Shown here: piece after piece, positions 13,020 through 26,460 of the stretch
How the letters are laid out: each line of letters begins with the position of its first letter
Position numbering within the stretch: the first letter of the stretch is position 1
From: Augochlora pura
Taxonomy: Eukaryota > Arthropoda > Insecta > Hymenoptera > Halictidae
Length of the DNA stretch: 64,000 nucleotides
Assembly: GCF_028453695.1 (NCBI RefSeq)
Contig: NC_135781.1
Coordinates: 28,953,640-29,017,639 of the forward strand
Reading direction: 5' to 3'
Notes under the pieces: model-generated
Told to the model about the DNA's origin: nothing
Databases searched by the model: none
Seen by the model: the letters and a program-made list of their open reading frames with translations, nothing else
Translations under genes and position numbers: made by a program

Positions 13020-13535
13020 TTACAATAATTAAACGTTTATTTGACGGAGAAACCTATTTTTTAATTCTAGCCTGTTTTAATTTAATTGTTTAAATGTTTA
13101 ATTTAATTATCGCGATGGTCAATCTTTTACTTGACGAAGAGTACTTTTCTTTAATTCTAGCATCTTTTTACATCAAAAGAAACGTATAAATACACGGAAT
13201 TTTTATTTTTTTCGTATGACGAGTAATCTTTTAGTCGATGAAGGAAATATTTTTTATTTCTAGTATTTTCTTGAGTGCAAGGAAACGTGTGATTTAAGAA
13301 GATCTAGCAACTACTTTTCTTTTCCTTTTACGATGATTAATCTTTTACTCGACGAAAAGACCGTTCGTTAACGTCAGTATTTTTAAAAATTCATTATAAT
13401 GCATTTAAATGCATACTTTATTTTTTACAATGTATATGTAAAGGAAGTCCAGCAGCATTTCTATTTCTTTTAAACAATGTGCGGTCTTTCAGTCGACGAA
13501 GAAGATTTTTCTTTAACTCTGACATTTTTCTAAAA
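13020..13535. repeat. Degenerate tandem array with ACTCGACGAAGA / TTTAATTCTAGCATTTT landmarks
   Basis: Five spaced copies of a block reading roughly ATCTTTTACTCGACGAAGA...TTTAATTCTAGCATTTTT occur near 13034, 13122, 13227, 13339 and 13485, with periods of about 90-145 bp. The copies are strongly diverged, so this is an old satellite-like stretch inside the putative first intron. Confidence 0.6.
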
Positions 13536-16500
13536 TGACGTACGAAATCGAGAATTTTCAGGAAGATCCGCAGTCTATACTACCAATATCCTTAGTCAAT
13601 TTTCCGAATTCAGAAAATTCCGTACTTGGACCGAGACAGTGCATTCTACTTTTCTCTCCGAGGATTCTGGCAGCGCTTCCTCCATCCGTAGCTCCATGGG
13701 GGTGGGCCAGAACGACCCCATATTCATCGAGCGAGGGTAAAAATTCGAATCACTGATTCCGTCGCTCTGCCATCATGCTACTGCCGCACGTGGCCAGCGG
13801 TATGCGTGATATTTCAACGATTTCGACCATGCTCCTCGAACTATGCCTTTCGCGTTCGCAACGATTTCACACCACCGTGTGAAAATATTTGCCTTCCCGG
13901 CCAGAAAGAACGGACCGTTCGAGCGTTCGCGCTGCCGAGATTAACGCATGTATGGTATTAAAAAAATGGTGCGCGAACGTAAAATCGCGGGCCGTTTTGT
14001 TCCCTATGGTTCTCTATGCCCGTAAAACTGTGATTACCGAAGTTAAGTGGCGAAATATTTTTTTTGACCACACGCCCGCCCGCCCGCGTATAGAAATACC
14101 AGATTTTTTACCATTCCGCGCGGCGACGCATCGGCAGGCCGGAGCTTTTAAAAAGGGAATTGCGTTTTTACGGTGATTGCATCGATATGGCCGGGGGAGA
14201 GAAAAAAAGAGCGAATGTAAACACGCTCGAAGGGAATTTCGTTGACATTCATTAAAACCATGACTTGCACGTTTGATGTTCGTTCATCGCATAAATCGTC
14301 GCACCACTGTTTAGCGTCGTTTCGGGAATTCACGTCGCTGAATCGGTCCGCGCGGTGCGTTTACAATGCTTTTGAACCGGGTGTTAGAACAGCCTCGATC
14401 CTAATGGGCACTTTGTCGAGTCGACTCTCGGGCAACAACACTCGCGCAACAAAACTTTTGATATTCAAAAGATGCGATAATCTTTTCTCGTCCGCTCTCC
14501 AAGTACCTCCTACAAGCTTATTCAAACTGCTCATCGAATTCTGAAATTATGCTAAAGTTTCGTTGCGATGTTTGAAAATTAAAATATCTCTCGTTCGTCA
14601 AACTGGAAACTAAAATTGAAGAATGTCTCATGTGACATTTTAAAATCAACGCTCGTTGAAGTGCTAAATTATGCTAAAAAATGTCCTGCGCGAGGTTTGA
14701 TGTAACGATCAGGGAAACAAGTACAGATTTGCAGAAACTTGTTTCTCTGTAATTTAAATCAATTCGACACGCTTCAATTAATATTTTAAATTAATTCGAC
14801 ACGTTTCAATTGATATTTTAAATTAACTCGACACGTTTCGATTGATATTTTCAATTAATTCGACAAAGCATATGTTCAGTGATACATTTTCCATTTAAGT
14901 ATTTATAAGAAATAGAGTTCGTCGAAATTTGTAACAATGGAATCTTAAGTGCAGTTTAAAGTTGTCGTTACATTCTAATCAATTTTTTTCTCGAAGAATT
15001 CTGTTAGACGTCCGAAAATGTATAAAATGTTGTATAAAAATTCGCAGTTTGATCATTATTACTGCTCTATTATGTGCACTGATTCAGGCAGAACAATGTG
15101 CATTTCCTGTGCGCAGAGCGTAGGTTCCATGGACGCATTATAGTCCACTGTCTCTAAGAAAGATTGTATCTAGGATTAGGGTACATTGGCGTTCATAATG
15201 GCTGTCTATCGTTCCAGTGCCGTAACGTTTGCATGACAGGAGTCTGATGGACGTCTATTGTGATCGCCGATGCAGATCTCTGGCTTCGAAAAACGGGTTC
15301 CACTAAATACATGCACTTTCCCGGATTAACACGTCCGCTGGAAAATATATACATATGTAACGTGCCGCACGCGGAAGTGTGTTTACGCGATACGTGATCA
15401 TATACATTATAAACAATTATCAGGTAGTCGCTCGAAACTGGATTATCAAAGAGACGCATTAACTTGTTAATTAGATCATTTTCCGACCATCAATATCCAG
15501 CTACGCACGTTTCATTATATACGAAAAACGTCGAAATTATTAAACATGTTTATAACTGTTTTAGCCAATTCGAATGCTATGACAGTGATTGAAAATTAAT
15601 TAAAAATTAATGAATTACCTGATTCTTAGTCTGTGGAAATCGACACGAATATTGTCGGATACTGGTAAAAGTATGTATAGTTGGCACTACTTGGAGTAGT
15701 ATCATCGAGATTATAAAAAATGTAGTTACCAATAATCAGCTGACTTCCTAGCTGTAAAGACCTAGTTGAATGCGGTTAATTAAGCGGAACAAATATTGCG
15801 AGATATTTCGTCTCATACCGAACGTATCCACGGATCGTTGTGATAGAAATGATACGAAAGCAGTAAATACACGGTATAGATATCAGATTGAAACATTTCC
15901 TGTTTAGGAAGCGAGGCGATTGCATGACGGTAATGGGGCTCGTCTTCCTAGGTCAACAGGTTAAATTTCCATTAATGATATTTACAGAAGTTGACTACAT
16001 CCGTTTCGACGCGGCGAATGCGGTGATCATCGCTGTCCAAGGCTGTTTTGTAACGTCTCGCTCGTGATATGTTGCCCGCGATGTATGTACACTCGCTAGA
16101 AATGCAGTCTCCGCGTTGTTATCGGCGAACACAATCACGTGCATTTTCGAGATTTCGCCCAGAACCGCGCGTATACAGCCTGCAGAAATCTCGCTCTATG
16201 CGCGCTGCGCGCCTTACCATACGTTTCTCCCCCCTCCCAAACTGCTTTTTCGTGCAACAAGATCTACCGTTCTCTTTTATACCGATGTTTAGTGCCCGAT
16301 CTCTTATTCTACCTTTTTCCAGCCTTAATACGCGGTTTTCGCGAACTATATACCCGTTGTCCCGCCCGAAATTGCATTCACCCTTTAACCCACCGACGGC
16401 GGCCTTTCTCTTTACAATTATAAAGCCCGCGACCGTTCGCAGTTTTATTTATGAATTCCTTCAAATGTATTTCCGTGCGTACTTCCCGTAAACCGATCGA

Positions 16501-17040
16501 TCTCTCTGCTATTTTTAATATAACCTTTTAAGTTAACCGTTTAAGTTATATCTTGTACCAGTCCTGTTGCAGACAAACTCGATTATAGGGTGTGTATTGT
16601 CAGAGCGTAGTATATGTTAGTGTAAAATTTTTTGGGCCTTCTAGAGTTAATTTACGGTTTTCGCTCTATAGTGAAATTTATTTATATACTTCTCGTAAAG
16701 CAATCGACAATAGGTCCCGCGACGTCCGAGTCGGGGGATTTAATTTTCGTTGCTTAATATCGCCCGTTCCGTCAGAAGCATTGGCGAAAAGAGCGCGGAT
16801 GTATTTTAATTAAGTTAATCAAAGACTGCGTCGAGAACGAGGACAATAGAATGCATCCGCCGGCAAATAAGGAGACGCAAAGAGGTTTCGATTTGTGAAA
16901 TCTAAGACTCTGCGCACGGTAGCTAGATTTCGATGAAGTCACTTGTAGAACGTACATATTGAAAGCGGATGATTCAATTAATATAAAAGCAAACGCAACG
17001 GCACGAAGAAAATTAGATTTAAGAATCCCGATTTTATCGA
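13536..17040. other. Noncoding DNA, putative intron
   Basis: Apart from the 32-bp minisatellite nothing is recognised. The 140-codon plus frame at 16069-16491 is open but Ser/Arg/Pro/Phe-rich and lacks any motif. Confidence 0.5.
14757..14865. repeat. 32-bp minisatellite, 3.3 copies
   Basis: Units begin at 14761, 14793 and 14825, with a partial unit at 14857. Each contains AATTCGACACGTTTCAATT followed by an AT-rich half (RATATTTTAAATT). Copies differ by a few transitions. Confidence 0.95.
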
Positions 17041-17047
17041 ACCTGCT

Positions 17048-17120
17048 CTCTCTCTCTCGAGAGAGAGAGGTCTATAGGAAACGGTTTCTCTCGGTGAAAT
17101 TAGCAAAGTGATTTCAGTAG
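17048..17120 (+). promoter_or_regulatory. GAGA-type palindrome and initiator-like motif
   Basis: Positions 17048-17069 form a perfect 22-bp palindrome: an alternating CT run, a central TCGA, then an alternating GA run. GAGA/CTCT repeats are known binding sites for GAGA-factor-class proteins at insect promoters. An arthropod initiator-like TTTCAGTAG follows at 17112-17120, with its A at 17116. No good downstream promoter element was found at the expected spacing. Promoter function is inferred from the combination of motifs and the ATG plus donor downstream. Confidence 0.3.
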
Positions 17121-17172
17121 TTAGCAGTGCATCGCGGTGTAGCACGAACGCGATCGTTCCCGAAGAAAAATC

Positions 17173-17192
17173 ATGTACGCAGCGGGCGGATC
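17173..17192 (+). CDS. Candidate very short alternative first coding exon
   Basis: An ATG at 17173 with A at -3 (AATCATG) starts the codons for MYAAGG plus two bases. It runs straight into a consensus donor GTAAGT at 17193-17198, giving a phase 2 intron. A short start exon of this type is typical of alternative 5' exons in large insect genes. It lies about 57 bases downstream of an initiator-like TCAGT and about 100 bases downstream of a GAGA palindrome. Six codons are too few to identify a protein, and an ATG followed by GTAAGT can occur by chance, so this remains a hypothesis. It lies 5.6 kb downstream of the 11.5 kb exon on the same strand, so it could be an alternative start of that gene. 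Confidence 0.25.
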
Positions 17193-17317
17193 GTAAGTAG
17201 AAACGTTATTCTTTTTATAAAAGTTAAATACGTAAAAGTTAAATTAACTCTAAATCCGGCACGTTCCGCTTAGATTTAAGCCGGGATCGCAGTACGGGGT
17301 TGGCCGTGCTTGCCGCA

Positions 17318-17327
17318 CCCCCCCCCC
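17318..17327. repeat. Poly(C) run, 10 bases
   Basis: Ten consecutive C following GCCGCA. Confidence 0.9.
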
Positions 17328-18361
17328 TTTACAGAGTGTAAATAACGTAAGAAAGTTTCCACTCGGCTCGTACAAATTTTGAAATGACCGTTGACACGTT
17401 GCCTCTTGCGCGGGAATTAACGGCGGAATTTACGTTCCGCGACACGGGTTTGCCCGCGATTAGGATAATTATACTATTGATTTTTTTTTAACGCGAATTC
17501 GAGACTGCCTTCGAAAGTCGGGAGGTGAACAGCTGCCTTTTCATTACACGGTCGACCTCGTCAAAGGGCTCGATTTGCATAAATATCCTTATGCCACCGT
17601 TCGCAATTATTCAGTTAAGGAACAACGGTGAAATTCAATTCGGTCTCCCGGTTCACGGGCTCGTAAGTGTTTGAACATTTTCCGACTTTTCTGAGAAGCA
17701 TGAGTTTATTATTTTAATCGAAACAGCCGAGCTTTGCTGATCGATAGACTGTGAATTTCAAGCATTTATTACAATAATGAGTATCTCGGAATGGAAAGAA
17801 TCGAAGACGCAAGAAGAATTTTAAAATATTATTCCGTTACTTGCTCTCTGTTAACATTATTAAAAGAAGAAATACATTTTTTATCCAAGCTTTTTATGAA
17901 ATGGATAGGAAAGTGTTTATCTTGCACAGAGATCCGAAAGCCTGCTTATTAAAATGATTAATTTTAATTTATCATGGCAATTTTGGTAACAATGAAGAAC
18001 GATAAAATAGCGTTAGATTTCATCGTTATTGATTCGCACAATAAATCGCGTCGCACTCGAGTTTCTTTAGATCAAACTGATTACATGGGAAACGTATCTG
18101 GACAAACGAGAATTGTAATAATAACGGAGGAGAGCATTTAATCGAAGTTCTACCGTAGATTCCGCGAAACCTGCGAGCATTCGCGGCTGACAATAGCTAC
18201 GTATAATTCCATCGAAACCGTAAAAAACGATATTTGTCGGGCAATAATTGCGGCCTGTTATTAAAAACCCGTTCACCGTCACGGCTAATGAAACACGCGC
18301 GGTTTCGAGGCGATAGTAAAATTTTCATGACGCTAGCGTATTAACGAATTTATTAATGTAT

Positions 18362-18375
18362 CGCGCGCGCGCGCG
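18362..18375. repeat. (CG)n microsatellite
   Basis: Uninterrupted alternating CG, a candidate Z-DNA-forming tract and a sign of low CpG depletion. Confidence 0.95.
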
Positions 18376-18909
18376 AAGCGTGGAAAAGCGTTCAGCGATT
18401 GTTCACGGGAAATTAACGGGACTTAATGATACGATTAAAGTCCGCCGGCACAACTGTATAATTGTATTACACGATATAATATTCCAAATCTCTGGCGGAC
18501 GGGTGTTAGTGTTCCACGGTAATTGTAGGTAGAGGTTCCCCGGGCATTAAGTAAATTGCGACCCGGCGGGTAGAAAGAAAATCGAGCATAATGCGTGTGC
18601 CCTAAACGGCGTGCCTATTATGCGATAGTTTATAGCGGCCGTGCGAGCCCGCACGACACTCTAATATTAAACGGATGACAACGAAATTATTTGACTGGTA
18701 GTTTATTCCTCGCATGCTACAAACCCATTCCGCGGGGCAACGGTGCACACCGTGTGGCAGAAGCGTGCATGCAAAATGAGAGGAGGCCATCAGTCTGATT
18801 CAGCCTATCGGCAATTTCACAAATTCAAGTCCGCGCAGAGAGTATTATCAATCGGAATCTAATTCATACAAACGCGTACAACCGTTACGCTCCACGAATT
18901 TCCGCGGGC

Positions 18910-18931
18910 GCGCACACGCACACACACACAC
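18910..18931. repeat. (CA)n microsatellite
   Basis: CACACGCACACACACACAC, a short (CA)n with one interruption, next to a GCGCG stretch. Confidence 0.9.
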
Positions 18932-21900
18932 TCGATTGAAACAAACGGCTCCTATTATGTTTGCTCGGGCAATAAGATTTCACTGTGGTGACAGATTCCG
19001 CTGTTAGGAATATACTTTATGGGTTCAGATATTTCTACCCGTAACCAGGGAAATTCTTCGGTGAATTCAGAATTATGATCAGATGCAGATTTATTACCTG
19101 CTTAAAAAAGTGCATTTTTAACGTCATTTTAAAGTTGCGAATAGTGTGAGGTTTCGGCTGATGATTTTTATGCGCAGCGAGCATTGTCCGGACTAATTAC
19201 AAAAATTAAGGAGTCAAAAGCGATGCAACAGTATTTTGAAATTCTTTAGTGCTGTGTATTTGGTCTACTCATTTTTTATTCATAAAATTTGTAATCTAGT
19301 AGTGTTATATCATAAATAATTTTCTTCGTAGTGCATAAAATCTTAGAACATTTTCTTCAGGTTCTTAAAGCTATTTTTCGAGTTAAGTTTCAATTAATTT
19401 TTCGATGAAAGTCCAGCTACATTGAACTTCTATTATTTTTGTATAAATAATTTATCATTTTCATATTATCCACCGAGATTTTAATAGTTTATCAAAATTG
19501 ATGGTAGCCACGAATTTCGTATGCTACAAATTAATTTAAAGCAGACATTAGTTCCGATCAAATCTACCCGCTGGAATCAATTCACGCTTGTTCGATACTA
19601 AGTGCCAAAAATCGATGAAGTGAGACATTGATCGCTACTATGGTCCAATTATCATCGAGTCAGGAGTAATCTACGATGGAAGTACCACGCACGGCGGTCC
19701 TATCCTATTAGCATATCAAGCGGGATAATCGAACGATCACCTGCTGCGGAGCTCTATTAAAAGCGTAATGAATCGCGCCACAGGTTTTATATAATTTCTG
19801 CCAGACGAGCGGCGTTCGCATAATTACCGTTCGGGTCGTCGGCGCAAGGAAAAGTTGAAATCTGGCAATCACGAAACGTCGCTCGAGTACGGGGATTGAA
19901 ACATTTTCATGATAATCCTCTTGGTCGGTTCTAGATTAAGCTGAAACACATCTCGCTGCAGCACTTCAGCACGCTGTCAAATGCAAATACCCACGCGTTC
20001 TTGTACACTAACTCGGAGTCGCTACTGCGTTGAAGGAACCTCCGGTGTGTTTGAAGAGACAGGCGGCAACAATGGCGTGCGTGACAACGTAACCTTTCAA
20101 TCAACATCCCTCACGCCTCTTTGTTCATTCGATCTTATCCGATCTCTATTCACGCGGGCCGACGCCCGGAACGTTTTTAAAGAAATACGAATTCCTGACG
20201 GCGTCCGTGAAACTTCTGAATAGACTGCGGATTTATTCATTTATGGCACTTCTGGCGCGCTAAAACTAGGTATAGTTTGGTATAGATCGACCGATAGAGT
20301 TTAATGAGATTCCTGCCTTTTCGGGGGGGGCGTGATCAAAATTCTAATAGCGCGGGGACAGTTCTCGGCGGTTCTAATACCAATGCGGTCGACAAAAATC
20401 ACTTTGCATATAGGTTTCAAACGAACTATTTTATGACAATAGCAACGTTAATTAATCTGTCGGTAATATTGCTATCTTGGAATTGATTGCTTTCATATAG
20501 TGGTGAATGTTAATAAAGAATAATAATGCTCCTTGTCTCTCATACTGAGGAAAATGTAAGTTACGCCACTATGATTGTAATCCACTTGAAAATAAAATTC
20601 TTTTGAGTTAGCTGCGAGACACAAGAATAAATATAAAATATATAGTACATTCAGAAGAGTTGATGAACATCTTAAAATTATATTAACTCTAGAACCGCCT
20701 CTAAAATCCAACATAACCTAACATGTGTCAAAAACAGCACATGATCCACAGTTTCGGTTCCGCTGAAATATCTGAAACCAATCTTTGCTGCGCGAAGAAG
20801 TAAGTGCGCACTGTCAGAAACGACTCTAAGTGCTCGCAAAAACTAGACGGCGCTCTAAAAGAGCGTTTCGCGCGGCGTCTTCGCTAAAAATCTACGAGAT
20901 ATCTTGCCCGGCTGAAAGGAAGCTCCCTACATGAAATTATTAAATTATAAAGTAAAAGTACATTTAGTTTGGTTAGCAGCACCTGGGATGCAACCCCTCG
21001 CATTTCCGTTTACAAAATAAAAAGGGCGCGAACCGCCGGCAACGGCGGCCGGAGCTGGATAAATTGCGGCCGTCACCTTTTAATTAGATCACGCGGCTAA
21101 GGTGTAATGAAGATCTCGCTTGACTCGCTGTTGACAGTAAGGACGTCTGCCGGCTGCGCAGTTTTCCCGGCTGTATCGCGCCTGCTATCCAGCAATATTA
21201 TATTATGATATTATGGACTGTGCTCGAAATTTCGCCGCAGCAGCGAATATTTTGCGGCGGATGGCTCGCGGCAGTATAATGCACGCAGCAGGTTTATGCG
21301 TTTGCTCACACCCGCGCGAAAAATGTCTCGTAAGCCGCTACACGTACGCCCCTGCGAATCTATTCGCTGGGAAAATGTTCGCGACAATCTCTTGCACTCC
21401 TTCAGACGATTGAAAGTTCCGTTTAAAATTGCATCAGTTTGAGCCGCGCGCCTTTTAATTAACAATTGCCGCGTCGACGATTTCCCGTATCAAATATTGG
21501 TTGCTTCGGCAAGAATTGACCTGTCTGTTTCGGAACGGTAACCAAAAATTTTCTCTGGGCGTTCACAGCCGCAAAATTCTTTCAGATTTCGGTAATTGTT
21601 GCGTCAGAGAGAATCTGTACGCAGCGACTGCTAACATTTATTTTTGGAAGCGGTTTCAACCTCTGGTTCGAGTGCATCCATGCCGTGGCTCAGACTGATC
21701 TGATCGCGTGTTCACTTTGATGTGCTAACGGCGAACCAATCGGACCGAGCGGATCGGCACACGCTATTCAAACCTTCATCCGCTTGATGCTCATCCGGGA
21801 CGAATGCTCATTCTCAGATGAATACACGGCTTAATAAAAGGTATTGTCCAGCGAAAAAAATTATTCGACGGGTGACTTGCGTGTGCGTAATCGGCGCACG

Positions 21901-22029
21901 CCGCAAACAACGACAACGGCCTATCTAACGAAAAACTGGAACGCGCCGATGCAAGACAATTTATAGTTTCCCACGAATTAACGGCGATACCGTCGCGAAG
22001 CAACTCTATTATAATTGCAATACAATTTT

Positions 22030-22620
22030 GAACGGCGCTCTAATTTTTGCTCTCCAATTTTGTAGGACTGCGAAATGCAGAATGTTTGAATCAGTAATCA
22101 CCTAGCTGCAAATTTTAGTACGATCATTGCACATGCAGTTTATAAAATATAAGAACATGTAGACGGTAATACAAAATTAATAATTTATCGCGAACGCGCA
22201 TCGATCATTGGGAAATTTTCGGCTCCAATGAATTAATAACAGTGCTCTGATTTAGCTCGGTGAATTTTATAGATCGGATCCTATGAAATGCAGAAGGCTT
22301 GAAAAAATAATTGCCAGACTGCAGAATTTTCTGCACTTATTGCTTGCTGCGAATCTATAATACACCAGAATATTTGCACATGCCGATCAAGATGAATAAT
22401 ATCTTCGTCTTACGTAAGTTTCAGCGATCGAAAGACATATTTGATATATTGCTGGTACTGATAAAATTAGAAACGCGTAATTATGCCACGAACGTGCATC
22501 GAATACAGGAAAATTTTCCGCTCCAATGAATTAATTAGAGCTCTCTCTCTAATTTATCGAGTTCGCTAAATTCGTCTACGCTCTACGAAATTCAAGAGTA
22601 ATTAAAGCATGCTGAGAACA
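22030..22620. repeat. Ancient tandem triplication, units about 210-300 bp
   Basis: CGAACGCGCATCGA at 22191 and CGAACGTGCATCGA at 22489 head two copies. Both continue GGAAA(A)TTTTCSGCTCCAATGAATTAAT, a CTCT-rich part, and then TATGAAATGCAGAAGG or TACGAAATTCAAGAG. The last part is also present upstream (GCGAAATGCAGAATG, about 22070), marking a third, partial copy. Confidence 0.65.
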
Positions 22621-24934
22621 GCTACTTACATTAACTGGCAGAAATTAGATCGCGTTTCATGTACGAGGGAATATTAAGATCCCAAGAAATGAATTCTTGG
22701 GCCGATTTATATTTATTCTATCGAGGTTTATTAGGATACGTAAAGGCCGCGAGTTGAAAGAACACGGACTGCGGGGGCAAGTCTTGGCATTTGAACTCGA
22801 TGAATTTATTTAATTAATTAATGTCAGAGGTCACTCGTTCGTCCACCTCCCTCTTAATTTACGAGTGTTTCTCTTTCCATCGAGTTTCAAATTGGCTGCT
22901 ACTTGAGATAGCCCTTCGCCAGACGTCCATGTTATTGATTTTAACATTTAATTACTCTCTTGGCAGGGCCGCCTCTCAATTCCTGATATTTTCGTCCTTA
23001 ACTCCTCCGGATCGAGCGCATTTCGCGATTCCCTTTGGAAATTTCGGAGGCTCGCTTCTTTACGGCCGTCTTTGTTTTTAGTGCGTCCATTCACTGTCTC
23101 CGCAATATCATCGAGATTGGCATTGTAAAACTTTCGTCCGACATTTTTACGTTTTGGTTATATTTACTTTTCTGCTCAGAGAGGCAACGTAAAATCAATC
23201 TTTATTTATTGGACGGCCTGTGCACGCAATTCCATATAAATATTCCAAAGGGCGAATTTAATAAATCGAGTCGTAAAAATTTCAAATTATTCTCGTTAAA
23301 CTATTTCTATGTTATTTTGTTATTATTTTGTAATTTGCTCTGAGTAACGGTTTCCTTGAATTAATTTCGTATTAACAGTAATCGCGGTGCAATCGAATTC
23401 CTATTTATCGAATACCGCGGCGATGTTAAATGTTCCACCTTTTTGACCAAAAAACGGCAACCATTCTCGCGGACGATTTTTCCAGGGTAAATCGCCGGGG
23501 TTAATAATTCTAGGCGATATAGTGCAGTCATTAGATTAGTCGGGAAAATACCATCTGGATTTTCGAGGGAACAGTCGTCGATTCCCGGAATTCTTTCCGC
23601 CATATAAGCGTTTCAGAAGGATGAAGCGATTTCGGGAACATCAGGAAGAAAAATAAAATTTACGAGGGTGCATACCCTACGGTGCCTTGCACGTGCCAAG
23701 AACTACTGTGCAGTAACCGTATGTTCTGCCTAGAGTCACGTAACAATTTACTAAGATCAATATCGCTTTCCATATTCTAACCAGATCCTGCGTGTGCTTG
23801 TTGTTCGAACGGAAAATCTGGACGCGACGCTGGTTCCGTCGACGGACGTTTCATCCGCGTTCCGATCGCTATTTAGATCCGGCCGATTGTTAGCCACCGC
23901 TAGTTGCACAGCTCGCCGAAGTGTCTTTCAACGGAATATAGTTTCCAACGGATAATAAAACGGCGAGCGTGCCGTAAAAAACGATTGTAAACGCTTTATT
24001 GGGAACTCGATAAGATTTAAGACACCTGCCACGACCCTTGGCTCGCTGATATTTCCAGCGATGCATTATTTAAGGAAACGCAACCTCCTTGCTGCGAGCC
24101 TTCTGTTACATAATGCTCGCGAACCTAAATATGTCGGGAAACCACGGAAATATCAGAAGGGACGGCGAGGCTGGAATTTATGGCGTTCTCGCGAGATAGT
24201 AGGGAATTTTTCTTGCTAATGATTCATTCGTCTAGTTATGCTTGTCATCTTTAGACCCTGGTAGCCCGCATCTGAAATCAGCTCGGTAATTGTCTACCAA
24301 ATATTAATCTCGCAAAGAATTCGTCAAGAAATCGAGAACTATTCGTGATTGGACTTTCGCAGGACTATCGAGGAAATCCCATTAGATAGTTATTTATGCA
24401 GTATATTTATTGGCAAACTAGAATTGCAATAGTCGCATGATTCTGATCCTCTTGAACCGGGTATTAAACCTGCAGGTAACCCCAGAACAACACGATATTC
24501 CTGCAAAGCAATTTCGGTCTAACATGCTCGGAGAATTAAGGAAAACCCCGATGCAACATGATTTATGATTGAGGGGGTGCATTATTTAACCGTAATATAC
24601 AAGCCTCAATTATTATTAGTGCTTTCGTAAAGGCTTTTTGGAACGTTTTAAAAGGGAATATAATTTCAACAATTCTTAGAATTAAATTCTATTGTAGTAT
24701 TAATTTTTGTATTCATATCGCAATATCAGATCGATGCGATACGATAAATTACATAATCTTCCTTTTACAAGTGTTCAAATTTTGAATTAAAAACTTATAC
24801 TACGAGATCAATATTTCTTACACAATACTTTTTCTAACGTCGTTCTATGCGAATCCAGATAATGATGGAACGAAAATTAAGAACTGACACTGCGGCAGTT
24901 TTCTGACTTTTCTGGAACTGATCTGATCTGAACA

Positions 24935-24999
24935 GCATGTACCGTGTACACGTATTCTGTGCATGTACCATCTGCATTGTACGTGTATTGTGTATGCTG
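24935..24999. repeat. Short direct repeat GCATGTACC...GTACACGTATT
   Basis: GCATGTACCGTGTACACGTATTCTGT (about 24935-24960) is echoed by GCATGTACCATCTGCATT and then GTACGTGTATTGTGTATGC. It is a two-copy imperfect repeat rich in GTAC/TGCA. Confidence 0.5.
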
Positions 25000-26460
25000 G
25001 TTCACAGTGGACTCGAAGTTTTTGAGCATTTAGTATCAGTTCCCATCGAGGAAGTTTTCGTCGAACAAATTGAACCTGCAGCCACTCGATGAAGTCCGGG
25101 GATGTTAACCTACATTCCTGGATACAGCGGCGCGATTAAGACACACCACCATGGCGCACGGTTGGCACAAGGGCTCCCCGGTCCTTGATTTTTCGTAAGA
25201 CCAGGCAATCTTGTTCCCGGGTATTTTCTTAGGCGATGTATAGATCATCCGAAGCAATCTAGCCGGTCTAGTCTGCGGCGCCATTATTGCGCGGGGGAAG
25301 ATGAGTCGACGTCGTGCCCCGGGAAAATGTAACCAAATGATTTTGCGCTCGCGACGTCCGCCGGCGTAGGAGCCACGGCGAATCTAAATTCGTCAGGGTG
25401 CGCCGCGCCGTGCGCGACAAAACAAATCCCCTTGACGCCACAAATCTTCTGTCGATGCCAACAATGGCGGGGGGGCAACATTAATGGCACCCGGATAATG
25501 AACGGGAATTTCAGTAGCTCCGGGGCAAATACAATCGGCTATCTACCGATGATGAGAGTATCGGGCCAGTAAGAAACCGGTCGGTCGGTGTTATATGTAT
25601 ATAGGATGTATACGCTATATCTACAAGTTATCGTAGGAGCCATCGGAGTGTAGACGGTTTAATTAGATTTCACTCCCTGAGCGACTACAATTCCGTGTTC
25701 CGTACATATTGAACTCCAATATCTGATACTAAATTACTCTCGATATGCCAAAGAAGCGACCGTTGCGCATCCCGTCCAATCGGGAAAGTCGGCAAGTGGA
25801 TTTTCCAGGCGAATTTGGCGCAACAGCTGCCCCGGCAATCATTCATGGCAGCGTTGTTCCTGCGAAGTTGCAATAGTTTGGCGGAATGGCATTTTGCAAT
25901 TATTTAAGCGGAGCTACCCTTTCGGCGCTAACCCCATCATACCGGACGAGACGTCAAAGATTCCACATGTTTAATTGCAAAATTGTCGAATTTATGAAGA
26001 CTCTGTCATCGGAAATGCATCTACTTTCATAAAAATAAAGGACGCATATTTCTTCAAGTTTTTAGCAATTTTTGATCATTATATATGTCCGACGAAAAAT
26101 ATAAAGTTATTCTCTCATCGTTGAAATTCAAGCAAAAATGCTATTAATTTTTGTTAATCCGTTCTTGTTTTATGTAGATCCGCTTATTCCATAAATGCAT
26201 ATATTTTCGCGAATCTAAATTGCAATATTATAGATGCATAGAAACATACAGTCACGCACAGATTTGATGTGGAAAGTTTTCACGTTTATCTGCGCGGGGT
26301 CGCGTAGAAAATGTTGAATTTTCTTTTACAATTGACGGCAATGCATTACCGGAAGGGATATCAGAAGAAAAACACCGATAGAAATAACAGTACGGTTGCG
26401 TAACAATTTGCACACTTCGGCGCGAAGTGGCCGGACAAAAATGACTGCGTATGAAACGTT

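Larger units (their letters stand above)
17200..22030. other. Noncoding DNA with CpG-rich islands
   Basis: CpG-rich stretches near 17.3-17.6, 18.3-18.9 and 21.0-21.5 kb are separated by AT-rich DNA. No coding exon is recognised. Confidence 0.5.

Noticed and set aside
16069..16491. 140-codon plus-strand ORF
   Set aside because: The composition is Ser/Arg/Pro/Phe-biased, with no signal peptide, domain or flanking splice sites.
21640..21700. tRNA-like GGTTCGAG motif at about 21665
   Set aside because: The T-loop match fails after GGTTCGA (GTGC instead of NTCC), and no A-box or acceptor stem is present at the right distance.
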